Positions 50,513 through 60,459 of a stretch of DNA of 64,000 bases are shown here, in pieces. The DNA comes from Pseudomonas laurentiana (GTDB lineage Bacteria > Pseudomonadota > Gammaproteobacteria > Pseudomonadales > Pseudomonadaceae). The notes beneath the pieces were generated by a model. The model was not told the DNA's origin, searched no databases, and was given only the letters and a program-made list of their open reading frames with translations. The position numbers and the translations under genes are program-made. The first letter of the stretch is position 1; each line of letters starts with the position of its first letter. The DNA is taken from the NCBI RefSeq assembly GCF_014648275.1, contig NZ_BMQU01000002.1:124001-188000 (forward strand), read 5' to 3'.

Positions 50513-53140
50513 TCAGCCCTTGGCGAAGTCGTACACAACCCCGTCTTCGTTAACTGACACACGCACACGCCCCGGCACCGCCTGGTTTTTTTCACCCAGC
50601 AAGAATGCACGACTTAGTTGTGGTAAAAGCCCATTCGTCAAAATGGCGTCAACCATGCGCCCACCGCTCTGTACATCGGTGCACTGGCTGACGATGTAAT
50701 CCACGAGCGCTGCGTCGTAGTGCAGCGGTACTTGATAACGCTGTTGCACGCACTGAACAACGCGTTGAAGTTGCATCTCAACAATACGGGCCAGCATGTT
50801 GCCGTTAAGCGGGAAGTAAGGAATAGCGACCAGGCGACCCAGTAGCGCAGGTGGAAACACGCGCAGCAGTTCCGGCTTGAGCAACTGTTCAAGGTCCTGG
50901 TCCGTTTCGCCGCCTTGCAAGTTGAACAGCACTTCAGAACCGACATTGGTGGTCATCAGGATCAAGGTATTGCGAAAATCAATGACCCGCCCCTCTCCGT
51001 CCTCCATCCAGCCCTTGTCAAACACCTGGAAGAACACTTCGTGGACATCAGGGTGAGCCTTTTCAATCTCGTCGAGCAGGATCACGCAGTGCGGCCGACG
51101 CCGCACGGCTTCCGTCAACACCCCCCCTTCACCGTAGCCGACATACCCCGGCGGCGCGCCTTTCAGCGAAGCAACAGTGTGGGGTTCCTGGTACTCACTC
51201 ATATTGATCGTCACCAGGTTGTGTTCACCGCCATAGAGCAGTTCTGCCAGGGCCAGGGCGGTTTCAGTCTTGCCGACACCCGATGGACCGGCGAGCAGGA
51301 ACACCCCGACTGGCTTGCCTGGATGGTCAAGCCCTGCACGGGAGGTCTGGATTCGACGGGCAATAGCCTCCATTGCATGGGACTGGCCAATGACCCGCTC
51401 ACCCAGGTTGTCGGCGAGATCAAGAAGGGTGTCGATTTCATTGCGCTGCAGGGTACCGACCGGAATGCCGGTCCAGCCTTGCAGGACATTGGCCACCGAC
51501 TGCGCGTCGACATCCGCCAACACCAGCGCGGGCGCCTCGGATTGAGCCGCCTGCAAGCGCTTTTGCAGCGCTTCGGTTCGTTCCAGAAAGGCCCTCTGGA
51601 GTTCGGCCTGCTCAGCGGTGGACTCAGGCTGCTCTGTACGCAGACGCTCACGCAATTGCTGGAGCTCGCCCACCCAGGAGGTTTCCGTATGCCACCGTTT
51701 TTCCAGCGCGGCGCTGTATTGCTGCTCGTCACGCAATTGCTGCTCAAGACGCTGCACGCGCTCGGGATCGAGCCGCCCAATGGCATTTTCCGTTTGTACC
51801 ACCAGCTTTTCCGCGCGCAGATTTGCGATGCGCTCGCGGCTGTCGGCCAGCAGTGCCGGAATCGACTGCTGGCTGATGCCCACCCGCGCACAGGCCGTAT
51901 CCAACAGGCTGATGGCTTTATCCGGAAGTTGACGATCCGGCAAGTAACGGTGTGAGAGGTGAACGGCAGCCCGCACTGCCTCATCAAGGATCTGCACCTG
52001 ATGGTGGCGCTGCAACGTAGGCAGCACACTGCGCAACATGTTGACCGCAACGTCCGGGCTCGGCTCGTCTACCCGTAGCACCTGAAAACGTCGCTTGAGG
52101 GCAGGGTCTTTCTCGATGTGCTTTTTGTACTCGCTCCAGGTGGTGGCTCCGATCGTGCGAAGCTTACCCCGCGCCAGCATCGGCTTGAGCAGGTTGGCCG
52201 CATCGCCAGTACCGGCCTGCCCCCCCGCGCCGACCAGGGTGTGCACTTCATCGATGAACAGCAGGGTCGGTTGCGTGGCCGCCTGTACCTCATCGACCAC
52301 CTGGCGCAGGCGCTGCTCGAACTCGCCCTTGACGCTGGCCCCGGCCTGCAACAAGCCAATATCCAATGCCAGCACCCGCGCCCCAATAAACGCTTCAGGC
52401 ACGTCGCCCGCAACGATTCGCTGGGCAAAGCCTTCGACCACAGCGGTTTTCCCGACACCCGCTTCACCGGCCAACAACGGGTTGTTCTGGCGTCGGCGCA
52501 TCAGAATATCAATGAGCTGACGAACCTCTTCATTACGCCCCAGCACAGGGTCGAGCGTGCCAAGCCGCGCCTGCTCGGTGAGGTCACTGGTGTACCGGTG
52601 CAGTGCGCTCGATGATCCACTGGACGCCTCAGGTGGTGGCCCGTCGCTGGACGCCACCGGTTGCTCGGGTGAACGCTGGACAATCTCGTTGAACTGTTCG
52701 AGCAGCATTTCACGGTTGATCTTCTCGAACTCCCGGGACATCGCGAACAACGTGTGCCGCAAGCTCCCGGTGCCCAGCACACCGAGCAACAAGTGACCGC
52801 TGCGGATTTTCCGCGCATCCAACTGCAAAGCGCCGTACAACCAGCCCCGCTCCATGGCTTCATCCAACTGAGCAGAAAGGTCGACCACCGAGGACGCCTG
52901 TGCGGGCAGGCGGTCAAGGGCACTGATCAGATCGCGGGAAAGCGTGCCCGCGTCCAGATCAAAGCGCTCATTGATTCGTTGCAAATCGGAGTCTGGCTGT
53001 TGCAGCACTTGCTGGAACCAATGCACCAGTTCAACGTATGGGTTGCCTCGAACGCGGCACAAGGTCGTGGCGGACTCCATCGCCTGGTAAGCCAAGGTGT
53101 CAAGCTTTCCAAAAAGCTTGGCGCGGCTGATGTCAGTCAT
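50513..53140 (-). CDS. clpV: T6SS ATPase ClpV (TssH)
   Basis: 875-residue AAA+ unfoldase that disassembles contracted TssB/TssC sheaths. It has a Clp N-domain (1-160), the first ATPase with Walker A GEAGVGKTA (225-233) and Walker B LLFIDEVHTL, a coiled-coil middle region (about 430-560, rich in Glu/Gln/Leu) and the second ATPase with GPSGVGKTET (about 612-621) and CVILLDEIEKAH. It overlaps tssG by 8 nt. Confidence 0.95.
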   Translation of the reverse strand: MTDISRAKLFGKLDTLAYQAMESATTLCRVRGNPYVELVHWFQQVLQQPDSDLQRINERFDLDAGTLSRDLISALDRLPAQASSVVDLSAQLDEAMERGWLYGALQLDARKIRSGHLLLGVLGTGSLRHTLFAMSREFEKINREMLLEQFNEIVQRSPEQPVASSDGPPPEASSGSSSALHRYTSDLTEQARLGTLDPVLGRNEEVRQLIDILMRRRQNNPLLAGEAGVGKTAVVEGFAQRIVAGDVPEAFIGARVLALDIGLLQAGASVKGEFEQRLRQVVDEVQAATQPTLLFIDEVHTLVGAGGQAGTGDAANLLKPMLARGKLRTIGATTWSEYKKHIEKDPALKRRFQVLRVDEPSPDVAVNMLRSVLPTLQRHHQVQILDEAVRAAVHLSHRYLPDRQLPDKAISLLDTACARVGISQQSIPALLADSRERIANLRAEKLVVQTENAIGRLDPERVQRLEQQLRDEQQYSAALEKRWHTETSWVGELQQLRERLRTEQPESTAEQAELQRAFLERTEALQKRLQAAQSEAPALVLADVDAQSVANVLQGWTGIPVGTLQRNEIDTLLDLADNLGERVIGQSHAMEAIARRIQTSRAGLDHPGKPVGVFLLAGPSGVGKTETALALAELLYGGEHNLVTINMSEYQEPHTVASLKGAPPGYVGYGEGGVLTEAVRRRPHCVILLDEIEKAHPDVHEVFFQVFDKGWMEDGEGRVIDFRNTLILMTTNVGSEVLFNLQGGETDQDLEQLLKPELLRVFPPALLGRLVAIPYFPLNGNMLARIVEMQLQRVVQCVQQRYQVPLHYDAALVDYIVSQCTDVQSGGRMVDAILTNGLLPQLSRAFLLGEKNQAVPGRVRVSVNEDGVVYDFAKG

Positions 53141-54122
53141 TGCGCAGTTCCTGTTGTAGTCGTTGGATACGGGCCGGGGTCAAGACACAGGCACGTGGTT
53201 GAGTTGCAGGCCGGTTAGCGGATAACCAAGTGGCCAAGCCAAGGGGAAGAGGGCTTCCAAGGCATAGGTGGGTGTTGGCACAGGGTGCGAGCAGCAGTTG
53301 CACATCCCACTCGAAGCCGCACCCCAGGTAGTCGTCGACCAGCCGGGCCAGCTCGCGAAACGCGACGGTACCCGGCAGAAATCGCTTCAGGTCAGTCAGC
53401 GAAAGCGGCCCGAGTATCACGCGTACGCTGTGCTGGACATTCCACACCCGGCGCCCGAGCAAGGCTCGCTGGCCCAGACGCGCGGCCTCGGTGCCGGCCC
53501 CTAGCTGCAGTTGATCTTCAACCGCCAGCGCGCTGAGGCGCCCATACCACTGACGCAGCGTGATGGGCACTTGCAGGCGGTCGCGCAGCAACGTCAACAG
53601 GCCATCGGCGCTGCGTCGTTGGTCCAGGTACTGGCTGGCGTAATAGTGTTCGCTACGCGGAACGAACGCTTGCACATACTCGCGAAACCGGTCCTGCTCG
53701 GGGCGGTCTGCGCAGACGACCGGGCGCGTCATCGCCCAGCTGCGATACAGCAGGCTCAACAAGCGGTGATGAAAAATGTCCAGAAAGGCAGACAGTACCC
53801 CGTCGTTGTGGTTGATCTGACGGGACAACGCCTCTTCGCAAAAGGGCAGCGGCATCGGGCCATTGACCCCGGTCAGGCCAAAAAATGTCACCTGCAGCCG
53901 GGGCGGCATCCCCTCGCGCAGTTGCAGGTTGCGCAACATGGCCGGCTCGAAGGCCAGGGAAACAGCCTGCCCCAGGCGCACCGAATCCTGCCGCAGGTGC
54001 TCCGATGTGCCCAGGCGCGGGTGTTGTGGGTGAAGTGCATCCAGGCAGCGCAGCGCACTGAAGAAATCAAAACGCCAGGCCTGATGCTGCAATTGCATCC
54101 AAGGGCTCAGAGGGTCATGCAT
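53133..54122 (-). CDS. tssG: T6SS baseplate protein TssG
   Basis: 329 residues, VasB/TssG family. Landmarks are FDFFSALRCLDALHPQHPRL, VTFFGLTGVNGPMPLPFCEE, and the later VQHSVRVILGPLSLTDLKRF. It forms the baseplate wedge with TssE, TssF and TssK. It overlaps tssF by 16 nt and clpV by 8 nt. Confidence 0.93.
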   Translation of the reverse strand: MHDPLSPWMQLQHQAWRFDFFSALRCLDALHPQHPRLGTSEHLRQDSVRLGQAVSLAFEPAMLRNLQLREGMPPRLQVTFFGLTGVNGPMPLPFCEEALSRQINHNDGVLSAFLDIFHHRLLSLLYRSWAMTRPVVCADRPEQDRFREYVQAFVPRSEHYYASQYLDQRRSADGLLTLLRDRLQVPITLRQWYGRLSALAVEDQLQLGAGTEAARLGQRALLGRRVWNVQHSVRVILGPLSLTDLKRFLPGTVAFRELARLVDDYLGCGFEWDVQLLLAPCANTHLCLGSPLPLGLATWLSANRPATQPRACVLTPARIQRLQQELRND

Positions 54123-55987
54123 TGGCTACTCCTCACCGGCCAACGCATGATCATGCCCCGCCCCACGGTGTACAACACGGTCTGGGTAAACGCGTTGATC
54201 GCCGCGTAGCGAGCGAAAAACACGTCCAGCACGGCACCAAATGCGAAGGCACCGATGCCTTCGCAAGCGGCATCATCAAGGGTCAAATGCAATTGCAAAC
54301 CCCGCCCAAAGGCCACCGGTCCCTTGCCGGGTAGCCGCTGCGTCAGAACGGTGGTGCGCAACGAGACAATGCCATCCAGTAGCCGCTGCAGAACGGCATC
54401 GTCGGCGGCGATGTAGAGCGACAACAGTTCACGCAAGCCTTGCGCGCCGGCGTGTCCGTCGTCATTGGCCAGCGGCAGGTAATTGCGTGACAAATGTTGA
54501 ATCGCGCGCCAGGGCCCCTCGCCTGAAACCGGTACGGACAGCGGCGTCGACGGCCCGGCCACCCGGCGAATCGCCAGCACCGGAGCACTGGCATCAAGCA
54601 CAAAATCGGTATTGCCCTTGCCAAAGCCAATGTGCATTGGCACATCGCGGTTCGAGCAGAGCACTTCGGCCGCCAATTGATGCAGGTCGGGCCGATGGGG
54701 CGGGTGCTGGGGATCCACCACAGAAATCGACAGGTCGCTGCCTACATAGGGCTGCCTGCCACCCAGCGCAGTAGCTCGCGGGCGACTGGACGCCCGGTGC
54801 ACTTGAAAAAAGCCGCTGCCAGCAGCGTCAGCCAGTCGCGCTTGCGGCGAGTACAACGGAACAAAGCGCTGGCGCTCGCGGCTGCCACTAAAGTAGCCGT
54901 GCACCTCAAGTACCTGATGAACCTCATGGTTCAAGGGATTTGCCTGATCGACCAGTAGCGGAATCTCTGGTTTGTGCTGTAAGAGGTTGATGCGATCGGT
55001 ACGCTTGCGGAACAGGTTCTCTACCGGCGCACAGAACAAACTGAAGTATGAACGGTCAAGCCCGAGGGGTAAGGGATTGGACAGTGGCGCCAACACAATC
55101 AGCAATTCCAGGCCGTCGTGGTCACAACGGCGCACGGCTGGCCCTAACCCGGACAGGTTGATAAAACGCTGACCTTCGGGAAAGGCCAGGAAACGCCTGA
55201 GCAACGCAAAGCCGGCGTGCCCACTGGCGCCCCGTACAGGTTCATGCGTGTCGGCTGCGCGCTCAAGATTGGCCTGAGTGATGCACCCAGGCTCGATGAA
55301 TTCGCTCCAGGTCGGGGTTGCCTCCGACGGCCTCGCCAGAACGCCCACTGCCCGCGAGAGCAACGCTTCATGCACCGCCAATGCCTGCGTCCCCGCCCCG
55401 CCCAGGTACAGGCACAACTCCTCCAGGGCGAGCTGCTTGAACGTGACTTTCGTGGTGGTGCGCAACCGCAAACGCAGGGCCGAATACGCCTGGCCGGCAA
55501 ACTGGCCTGGCAAGTCCGATAGCAGGCTAGCACTGGCCAGGTAGTCGGCAGACTCGATCTGCACCGGCCACAGGGTGACGGGTTGAGTACTGCGCCAATC
55601 GCAACGTACGGTACGCCCGTCGAGCTCGGCCATGGCACTCAATGCAGTGCTGGCGGGCAGGCAGAAGCCGTTAAGCAAGCTGCCCTGGTGTTTATCCGGC
55701 GTAAACTGCACCACCGCCATGGACGGCAGTGGCATCAACGATTGAGGCTGAACCTGCTCCAGCAGATTACGGGTGAACTGCGGGAACTCAGATTCCATCT
55801 GCAGTTGAATGCGAGCAGTCAGAAAGCCCAGCCCCTCAAGCAGACGCTCGACACTGGGGTCATGGCTGTGTTGTGCGTCCAGGCCAATGTGGCTTGCCAC
55901 CTTTGGGTAGTCCTTGGCAAATTCGGCAGCCCCTTCTCGCAGGAACTGCAATTCGCGCTCGTACAGGCGCAGCAGTCGCTCATCCAT
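54107..55987 (-). CDS. tssF: T6SS baseplate protein TssF
   Basis: 626 residues from the ATG at 55987, which follows CAGGGGGCTGC. It opens MDERLLRLYERELQFLREGA, the diagnostic TssF start, and continues with PKVASHIGLD and VERLLEGLGFLTARIQLQME. The frame is open for 67 more codons upstream inside tssE, which is not credible as coding. It overlaps tssE by 8 nt and tssG by 16 nt. Confidence 0.93.
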   Translation of the reverse strand: MDERLLRLYERELQFLREGAAEFAKDYPKVASHIGLDAQHSHDPSVERLLEGLGFLTARIQLQMESEFPQFTRNLLEQVQPQSLMPLPSMAVVQFTPDKHQGSLLNGFCLPASTALSAMAELDGRTVRCDWRSTQPVTLWPVQIESADYLASASLLSDLPGQFAGQAYSALRLRLRTTTKVTFKQLALEELCLYLGGAGTQALAVHEALLSRAVGVLARPSEATPTWSEFIEPGCITQANLERAADTHEPVRGASGHAGFALLRRFLAFPEGQRFINLSGLGPAVRRCDHDGLELLIVLAPLSNPLPLGLDRSYFSLFCAPVENLFRKRTDRINLLQHKPEIPLLVDQANPLNHEVHQVLEVHGYFSGSRERQRFVPLYSPQARLADAAGSGFFQVHRASSRPRATALGGRQPYVGSDLSISVVDPQHPPHRPDLHQLAAEVLCSNRDVPMHIGFGKGNTDFVLDASAPVLAIRRVAGPSTPLSVPVSGEGPWRAIQHLSRNYLPLANDDGHAGAQGLRELLSLYIAADDAVLQRLLDGIVSLRTTVLTQRLPGKGPVAFGRGLQLHLTLDDAACEGIGAFAFGAVLDVFFARYAAINAFTQTVLYTVGRGMIMRWPVRSSQCMTL

Positions 55988-56468
55988 GCAGCCCCCTGCC
56001 AGGGGCGGTGTCGATATGCACCGCTCCACTTTGGGTATTCCAGACGGAACGAAAGGTGAACGGGTGAGCGACATCGGCATCACGCAGATGCCCTTCAATG
56101 ACGATCTGTATTTCAAACAGCGGGGTTTCAGTGCGGCTGACCCAGGAAACCTGCAAGCTATGGCGAATGATCCTGGGCTCGTAAGCAAGGATAGCGTGAC
56201 GAATGTGCTTCACCAGAACCTCCGGAGACAGGCTGGAAAGTGTTTTCCCCGCAATGCTGCCAATCCCGTAGTTCAGTACAGAGCGAGAGACGTAGGGCGT
56301 TTTGCCGAGATCCAGCGCACTGGCAAGCCCGCAGGTGTTTAGCAATGCGCTCAGATCTTCGCGCAAACGGGACAGTTGCCCGCCCTTGCTTGCCGTGGCG
56401 TTTTGAGAGCCCGCAGCATGGAAGTTGAAACTTAAACGTTCCAGCAAGGTAGGGGTGCGGCTATTCAT
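55980..56468 (-). CDS. tssE: T6SS baseplate protein TssE (gp25-like)
   Basis: 162 residues. It opens TPTLLERLSFNF and has LREDLSALLNTCGLASALDL, with the gp25/lysozyme-like core (VLNYGIGSIAGKTLSSLSPE, IRHAILAYEPRI). It nucleates sheath assembly in the baseplate. It follows hcp after 79 bp. Confidence 0.93.
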   Translation of the reverse strand: MNSRTPTLLERLSFNFHAAGSQNATASKGGQLSRLREDLSALLNTCGLASALDLGKTPYVSRSVLNYGIGSIAGKTLSSLSPEVLVKHIRHAILAYEPRIIRHSLQVSWVSRTETPLFEIQIVIEGHLRDADVAHPFTFRSVWNTQSGAVHIDTAPGRGLHG

Positions 56469-56547
56469 GGGTAGGCCTGATCGTAAACACTACACGCTCA
56501 AGGTGAACCCACAATCGGTGTTCACCTTGGGAGTGCCGAACGCGCTA

Positions 56548-57030
56548 TTACGCGGCGGATGCAGTGTTAGTAATTAAGTTGTACTCTTTACTCACGCTGC
56601 CTTTTGAGGTGCCACCGTCAAAATTTGTATAATCGTATTTAATTTTTGAAAAATTCAGTGAGATGTGCTCCGAAGGGCGATTGCCACTTGAGCATTGCGT
56701 GGAGAAAGAACTGACAATGGGCTCGGCCACCTCAAACGTCAGCAGATTTTGTGGCTTATCATTCGCGCCTGCAGCTTGCACGACTGCAATAGTCGCTTTC
56801 TTGAACGCCTTGCCAATTTTGGCCTGAATGAAAAATTCCGGCGATGTTTTGTCTGCGCCTTTCGTCAACATCAGCTCAGAAACATAAGGATTGCTGATGT
56901 CACGATCATCGCCCTGCACCTGAATGTTTCGCGAGGAACTAATTGCGTAAGTTTCAAACTCAACCCAATCCTCATACCCCTTGACTTTAGAGCTACCTTT
57001 AATTTCCGGGTCAAATTTCATTAAGATCAT
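56548..57030 (-). CDS. hcp: T6SS tube protein Hcp (TssD)
   Basis: 160 residues, one Hcp1-like domain (MILMKFDPEIKGSSKVKGYE, EFFIQAKIGKAFKKATIAVV, SLNFSKIKYDYTNFDG-type end). It stacks as hexamers to form the inner tube and can chaperone small effectors. The GAGGAG ribosome site 6 nt before the ATG is the strongest in the cluster, fitting high demand. The gene is more AT-rich than its neighbours. Confidence 0.94.
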   Translation of the reverse strand: MILMKFDPEIKGSSKVKGYEDWVEFETYAISSSRNIQVQGDDRDISNPYVSELMLTKGADKTSPEFFIQAKIGKAFKKATIAVVQAAGANDKPQNLLTFEVAEPIVSSFSTQCSSGNRPSEHISLNFSKIKYDYTNFDGGTSKGSVSKEYNLITNTASAA

Positions 57031-57068
57031 AGGTTTCTCCTCGTTTATAAAATATAATCACGAACGCT

Positions 57069-58559
57069 TTACGCTTTGACAGACGGCAACGTCGACACCA
57101 AACGCAATGAAACAGTCAAGCCTTCCAACTGATAGTGTGGGCGCAAGAAAAACTTTGCCCGATAGAACCCTGGGTTTGCCTCATCCTCTTCGACTGTCAC
57201 TTCGGCAGCCGCGAGTGGTTTACGCGCTTTATCGATGTCCGTGGCGGTTGCCGGGTTCAGGTCGACATAACGGTTGATCCAACTATTCAGCCAGACCTCT
57301 ATATCCGCACGCTCTTTGAACGAGCCGATCTTGTCGCGCACGATGCACTTCAAGTAGTGGGCAAAGCGGCACGTGGCGAACAGGTAGGGCAAGCGCGCTG
57401 CCAGTTGTGCGTTCGAGGTGGCATCGGAATCGTCGTATTGCTGCGGGCTGTGCAGCGACTGCGCACCGATAAACGCCGCCACCGACGTGTGCTTGCAATG
57501 AACCAGTGGCATGAACCCGTTGTTCGCCAGTTCCAGTTCACGACGATCACTGATGGCGATTTCCGTTGGGCAGGTCATGTCGACGCCGCCGTCCTCACTC
57601 GGGTAGGTGTGCACAGGCAGGCCGCTGATAGCACCACCCGACTCGATACCGCGAATCTGCGAACACCAGCCAAACTGCTTGAACGACTGGTTGATGTTCA
57701 GGCCCATGGCATAGGCCGCATTCACCCAGAGGTAATTGCTGGAATCGCCCTGCGTCACTTCTTCAAAGTTGAAATCTTCCACGGGTGCGGTTTTCGCACC
57801 GTAAGGAATACGCCCGAGGAAACGTGGCAGTGTCAGGCCCACATAACGGGAGTCTTCTGCGTTGCGAAAGTTACGCCACGCCGCATGCTCAGGGGTCTGG
57901 AAGATCTTGCTCAGGTCCCGTGGGTTGGCCAGCTCCTGCCAGGAGTCCATCAGCAGCGCGCCAGGGTCCGCAGCACTGATCAAGGGCGCATGTGCCGCCG
58001 CTGCAATCTTGGCCATGGACGACAGCAACTCGACATCCGGCGGGCTGTTGTCAAAGTAGTAGTCGGCAATCAGCGCACCGAAGGGTTCACCACCAAACTG
58101 GCCGTACTCATGTTCATAAATCTTTTTGAACAACGGGCTTTGGTCCCAGGCGGCGCCTTTGAACTTTTTCAGCTCACGGGCCAGTTCGACCTTGGAAACG
58201 TTGAAGAAGCGTATCTTCAGTTTCTCGTCGGTCTCGGTATTGCTCACCAGGTAGTGCAAGCCACGCCAGGCCGACTCCAGTTGCTGGAAGTCCTGATGAT
58301 GCAGGATGGCGTTGATCTGGCTCGACAACTTGGCGTCAATCGCGGCGATCAATGCCTCGATGGTACTCAGCGTGTCGTCGGCGATCAGGTGCGTAGCACT
58401 CAGCGCCTGCTCGGCCAGGGTCTGCACAGCCGTCTGCAGCGCTTCACTGGCCCTTTCACTGCGCGGCTTGAACTCGCGTTGCAGCAGGCTGCCGAAACTG
58501 TCGGTGGCCTCGGTGGTCAACTGGGGCTCAGCGACCTGTATTTGTTCAGTTGCAGCCAT
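57069..58559 (-). CDS. tssC: T6SS contractile sheath large subunit TssC (VipB)
   Basis: 496 residues. Diagnostic segments are LESAWRGLHYLVSNTETDEK, FGALIADYYFDNSPPDVELL, WRNFRNAEDSRYVGLTLPRF and the C-terminal NPGFYRAKFFLRPHYQLEGL. It forms the sheath with TssB, encoded 12 bp upstream. Confidence 0.95.
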   Translation of the reverse strand: MAATEQIQVAEPQLTTEATDSFGSLLQREFKPRSERASEALQTAVQTLAEQALSATHLIADDTLSTIEALIAAIDAKLSSQINAILHHQDFQQLESAWRGLHYLVSNTETDEKLKIRFFNVSKVELARELKKFKGAAWDQSPLFKKIYEHEYGQFGGEPFGALIADYYFDNSPPDVELLSSMAKIAAAAHAPLISAADPGALLMDSWQELANPRDLSKIFQTPEHAAWRNFRNAEDSRYVGLTLPRFLGRIPYGAKTAPVEDFNFEEVTQGDSSNYLWVNAAYAMGLNINQSFKQFGWCSQIRGIESGGAISGLPVHTYPSEDGGVDMTCPTEIAISDRRELELANNGFMPLVHCKHTSVAAFIGAQSLHSPQQYDDSDATSNAQLAARLPYLFATCRFAHYLKCIVRDKIGSFKERADIEVWLNSWINRYVDLNPATATDIDKARKPLAAAEVTVEEDEANPGFYRAKFFLRPHYQLEGLTVSLRLVSTLPSVKA

Positions 58560-58571
58560 GGCTGGCTTACC

Positions 58572-59084
58572 TCATTCAGGGGTTTGGGCGGGAGACTTCG
58601 CTTGGGCGAGCAACGCGCTCATGAGCGCAGGGTCCTGGAGCAACTGCGCGACCAACTGCTCAGCGCCACTTTTGCCATCCATGTACGTCAACAAGTTGGA
58701 GAGCTGATTACGCGCCTCCAGCAACTTGCTCAGGGGCTCGACATTGCGCGCAATAGCGCCTGGGCTGAAATCGCCCATGTTCTTGATGTCCAGATTGACC
58801 GACAACTGGCCTTCACCGGTCAGTTCATTCTTGACATTGAACTTCAACGACGGCGCAATGGCGTTCATGCGCTCATCAAAGTTATCAATGTCAATTTCAA
58901 GAAACTTCCGGTCCGCCACGGATGGCAAACCCGCCGTGTTGGCGCCCGACAAATTCGTCAATACACCGTTAACAAACGGAAGCTCTACTGTTTTTTCTGC
59001 GCCGTAGAGTTCGACGTCGTAATCAATCTGGACACGCGGCGCACGGTTACGACCAATAAACTTTTGACCACTGTTACTCGACAT
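58572..59084 (-). CDS. tssB: T6SS contractile sheath small subunit TssB (VipA)
   Basis: 170 residues. NRAPRVQIDYDVELYGAEKT and the later FLEIDIDNFDERMNAIAPSL are the family signatures. The short tail KSPAQTPE ends it. Paired with tssC, 12 bp downstream, and 30 bp after tssA. Confidence 0.95.
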   Translation of the reverse strand: MSSNSGQKFIGRNRAPRVQIDYDVELYGAEKTVELPFVNGVLTNLSGANTAGLPSVADRKFLEIDIDNFDERMNAIAPSLKFNVKNELTGEGQLSVNLDIKNMGDFSPGAIARNVEPLSKLLEARNQLSNLLTYMDGKSGAEQLVAQLLQDPALMSALLAQAKSPAQTPE

Positions 59085-59114
59085 GACACCACCTCAACTA
59101 AAAAACCTAGACCT

Positions 59115-60122
59115 TCAATCTTCCTGAGCGCCGGCGAGCGCGCGCATATCGTCGATACTTGACGGCGCAAGTTCAGCGATTATTTCCAGAAAATCTTTAC
59201 CCGCCAGGCGACGAACTCTGCGAACCAGCATGGGAATCGGACTACTGGGTTCATGAAGGCTGTAATACGCTTCGATCGCTTCAAGTGCGATGACGACCTC
59301 CTCTCTGGAGGAAAACGCTTTTGAACCAGCATATTGAGCCACACCAACGTGGTGTACCGGCCGCTCTTCTATCCGCTCAATGACGTTCGCCGATAGCGTG
59401 TTACGCAACCGACTGTCAACGACCTGAATCCATTGCTGCAAAAGCTGAACCAGTGTCTGCAACGGCGAAACAGCAGCCAGACCCGTGTGCTCATCCAGGC
59501 ACTGGCCGATATCAACCAACAACCGCTTGATGCGCTTCAGTACACCCAGGCCGCGCATTAAATCAGCAGAGCATATTGGCTCTATCAAGCCCGTTAAGCG
59601 CACCAGGCATTCGTCACGCTCACAGGACTCGTTAGTACTTGCAATCAACGCCAGGTCAGAACAACAGAGGCTGTCCCCATCTACCGTACGCGCAAGCACT
59701 TCGCGTCGCAGCCTGGCAACCACGGTCGACGGCACCGCAAGCTCCGCCAATGCATTGATCCTTACCAGCGGGTCAAATTGATCGTCGGCGCTCAGCCGGG
59801 GATACACGCCCTCCCAACGCGCTTGAAGTAAAAAAGCCACCAATTGCAAGCCATTGGCAAAGCCAACCAGCCCTTCCCGCTCAAGCCACGCCCGGGCCAG
59901 ACAAACAGCCACGCGAAGATCGTGTGTACGCTTGAATAAACTGATGCACCGCGCCTCGATGGAAATCCAGTCAATCGGCTCCGGCACATGGACATAGTCG
60001 CCATATTGCGACTCTTCCCGTGCCGTAACTTGATTGATCAGCTCCAGAAATTCAGGGTCATATTCAAGATGTTCACCACACCCTTCACGGGCAAGCGCAG
60101 CAATGTAATCATCCACATTCAT
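59115..60122 (-). CDS. tssA: T6SS cap/baseplate protein TssA
   Basis: 335 residues with the ImpA N-terminal domain (EPIDWISIEARCISLFKRTH, VCLARAWLEREGLVGFANGL). The C-terminal part is short, of the TssA type that caps the growing sheath. AGAGGC precedes the ATG. It is the first gene of the cluster; the promoter must lie in the 337-bp divergent region shared with ridA. Confidence 0.9.
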   Translation of the reverse strand: MNVDDYIAALAREGCGEHLEYDPEFLELINQVTAREESQYGDYVHVPEPIDWISIEARCISLFKRTHDLRVAVCLARAWLEREGLVGFANGLQLVAFLLQARWEGVYPRLSADDQFDPLVRINALAELAVPSTVVARLRREVLARTVDGDSLCCSDLALIASTNESCERDECLVRLTGLIEPICSADLMRGLGVLKRIKRLLVDIGQCLDEHTGLAAVSPLQTLVQLLQQWIQVVDSRLRNTLSANVIERIEERPVHHVGVAQYAGSKAFSSREEVVIALEAIEAYYSLHEPSSPIPMLVRRVRRLAGKDFLEIIAELAPSSIDDMRALAGAQED

Positions 60123-60459
60123 CTAATAGCCTCTCGCACCACACTTCAGCCTCGCAACCTGTCAACCCGGCATACAACGTCACTACCGTGTGTTTAAAGT
60201 TGCTTCGTGCATATTCAAACTGTTGGTGTTTGCTGGCGGGGGCTATTGTGCTGATCTGCTGAAGCCATGAAAGTAGGATGGATCCCCGGAAGAATGTAGG
60301 ACCATTCTTACAGCACACGGAAATCGTTACCCTGTTGACCTCAGGCCGAAAACGCTTATCGATGAATACAAGCCCCTTCACCTGGGCTTAAACTGCATGC
60401 TCATGGCGTCGTGCCTCGTCACGACCGCCACCCCCTTACGCCCTCACACAAGAGATCTC
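60123..60459. other. Divergent intergenic region, T6SS / RidA
   Basis: 337 bp with no gene. It should hold the T6SS promoter (leftward) and that of ridA-rlhA (rightward). One dyad is seen at 60290-60309. I could not find a convincing sigma-54 site on the T6SS side. Confidence 0.5.
60290..60309. promoter_or_regulatory. Inverted repeat AAGAATG-N6-CATTCTT
   Basis: Perfect 7-bp arms with a 6-bp centre, midway between tssA and ridA. A 20-bp dyad of this size suits a dimeric repressor; none is encoded nearby, so its role is open. Confidence 0.35.

Noticed and set aside
57135-59162. 675-codon plus-strand open frame
   Set aside because: Antisense to tssC and tssB; no ribosome site or recognisable domain.
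60123-60300. Sigma-54 promoter for the T6SS
   Set aside because: No sequence close to TGGCACG-N4-TTGC(A/T) on the minus strand before tssA.
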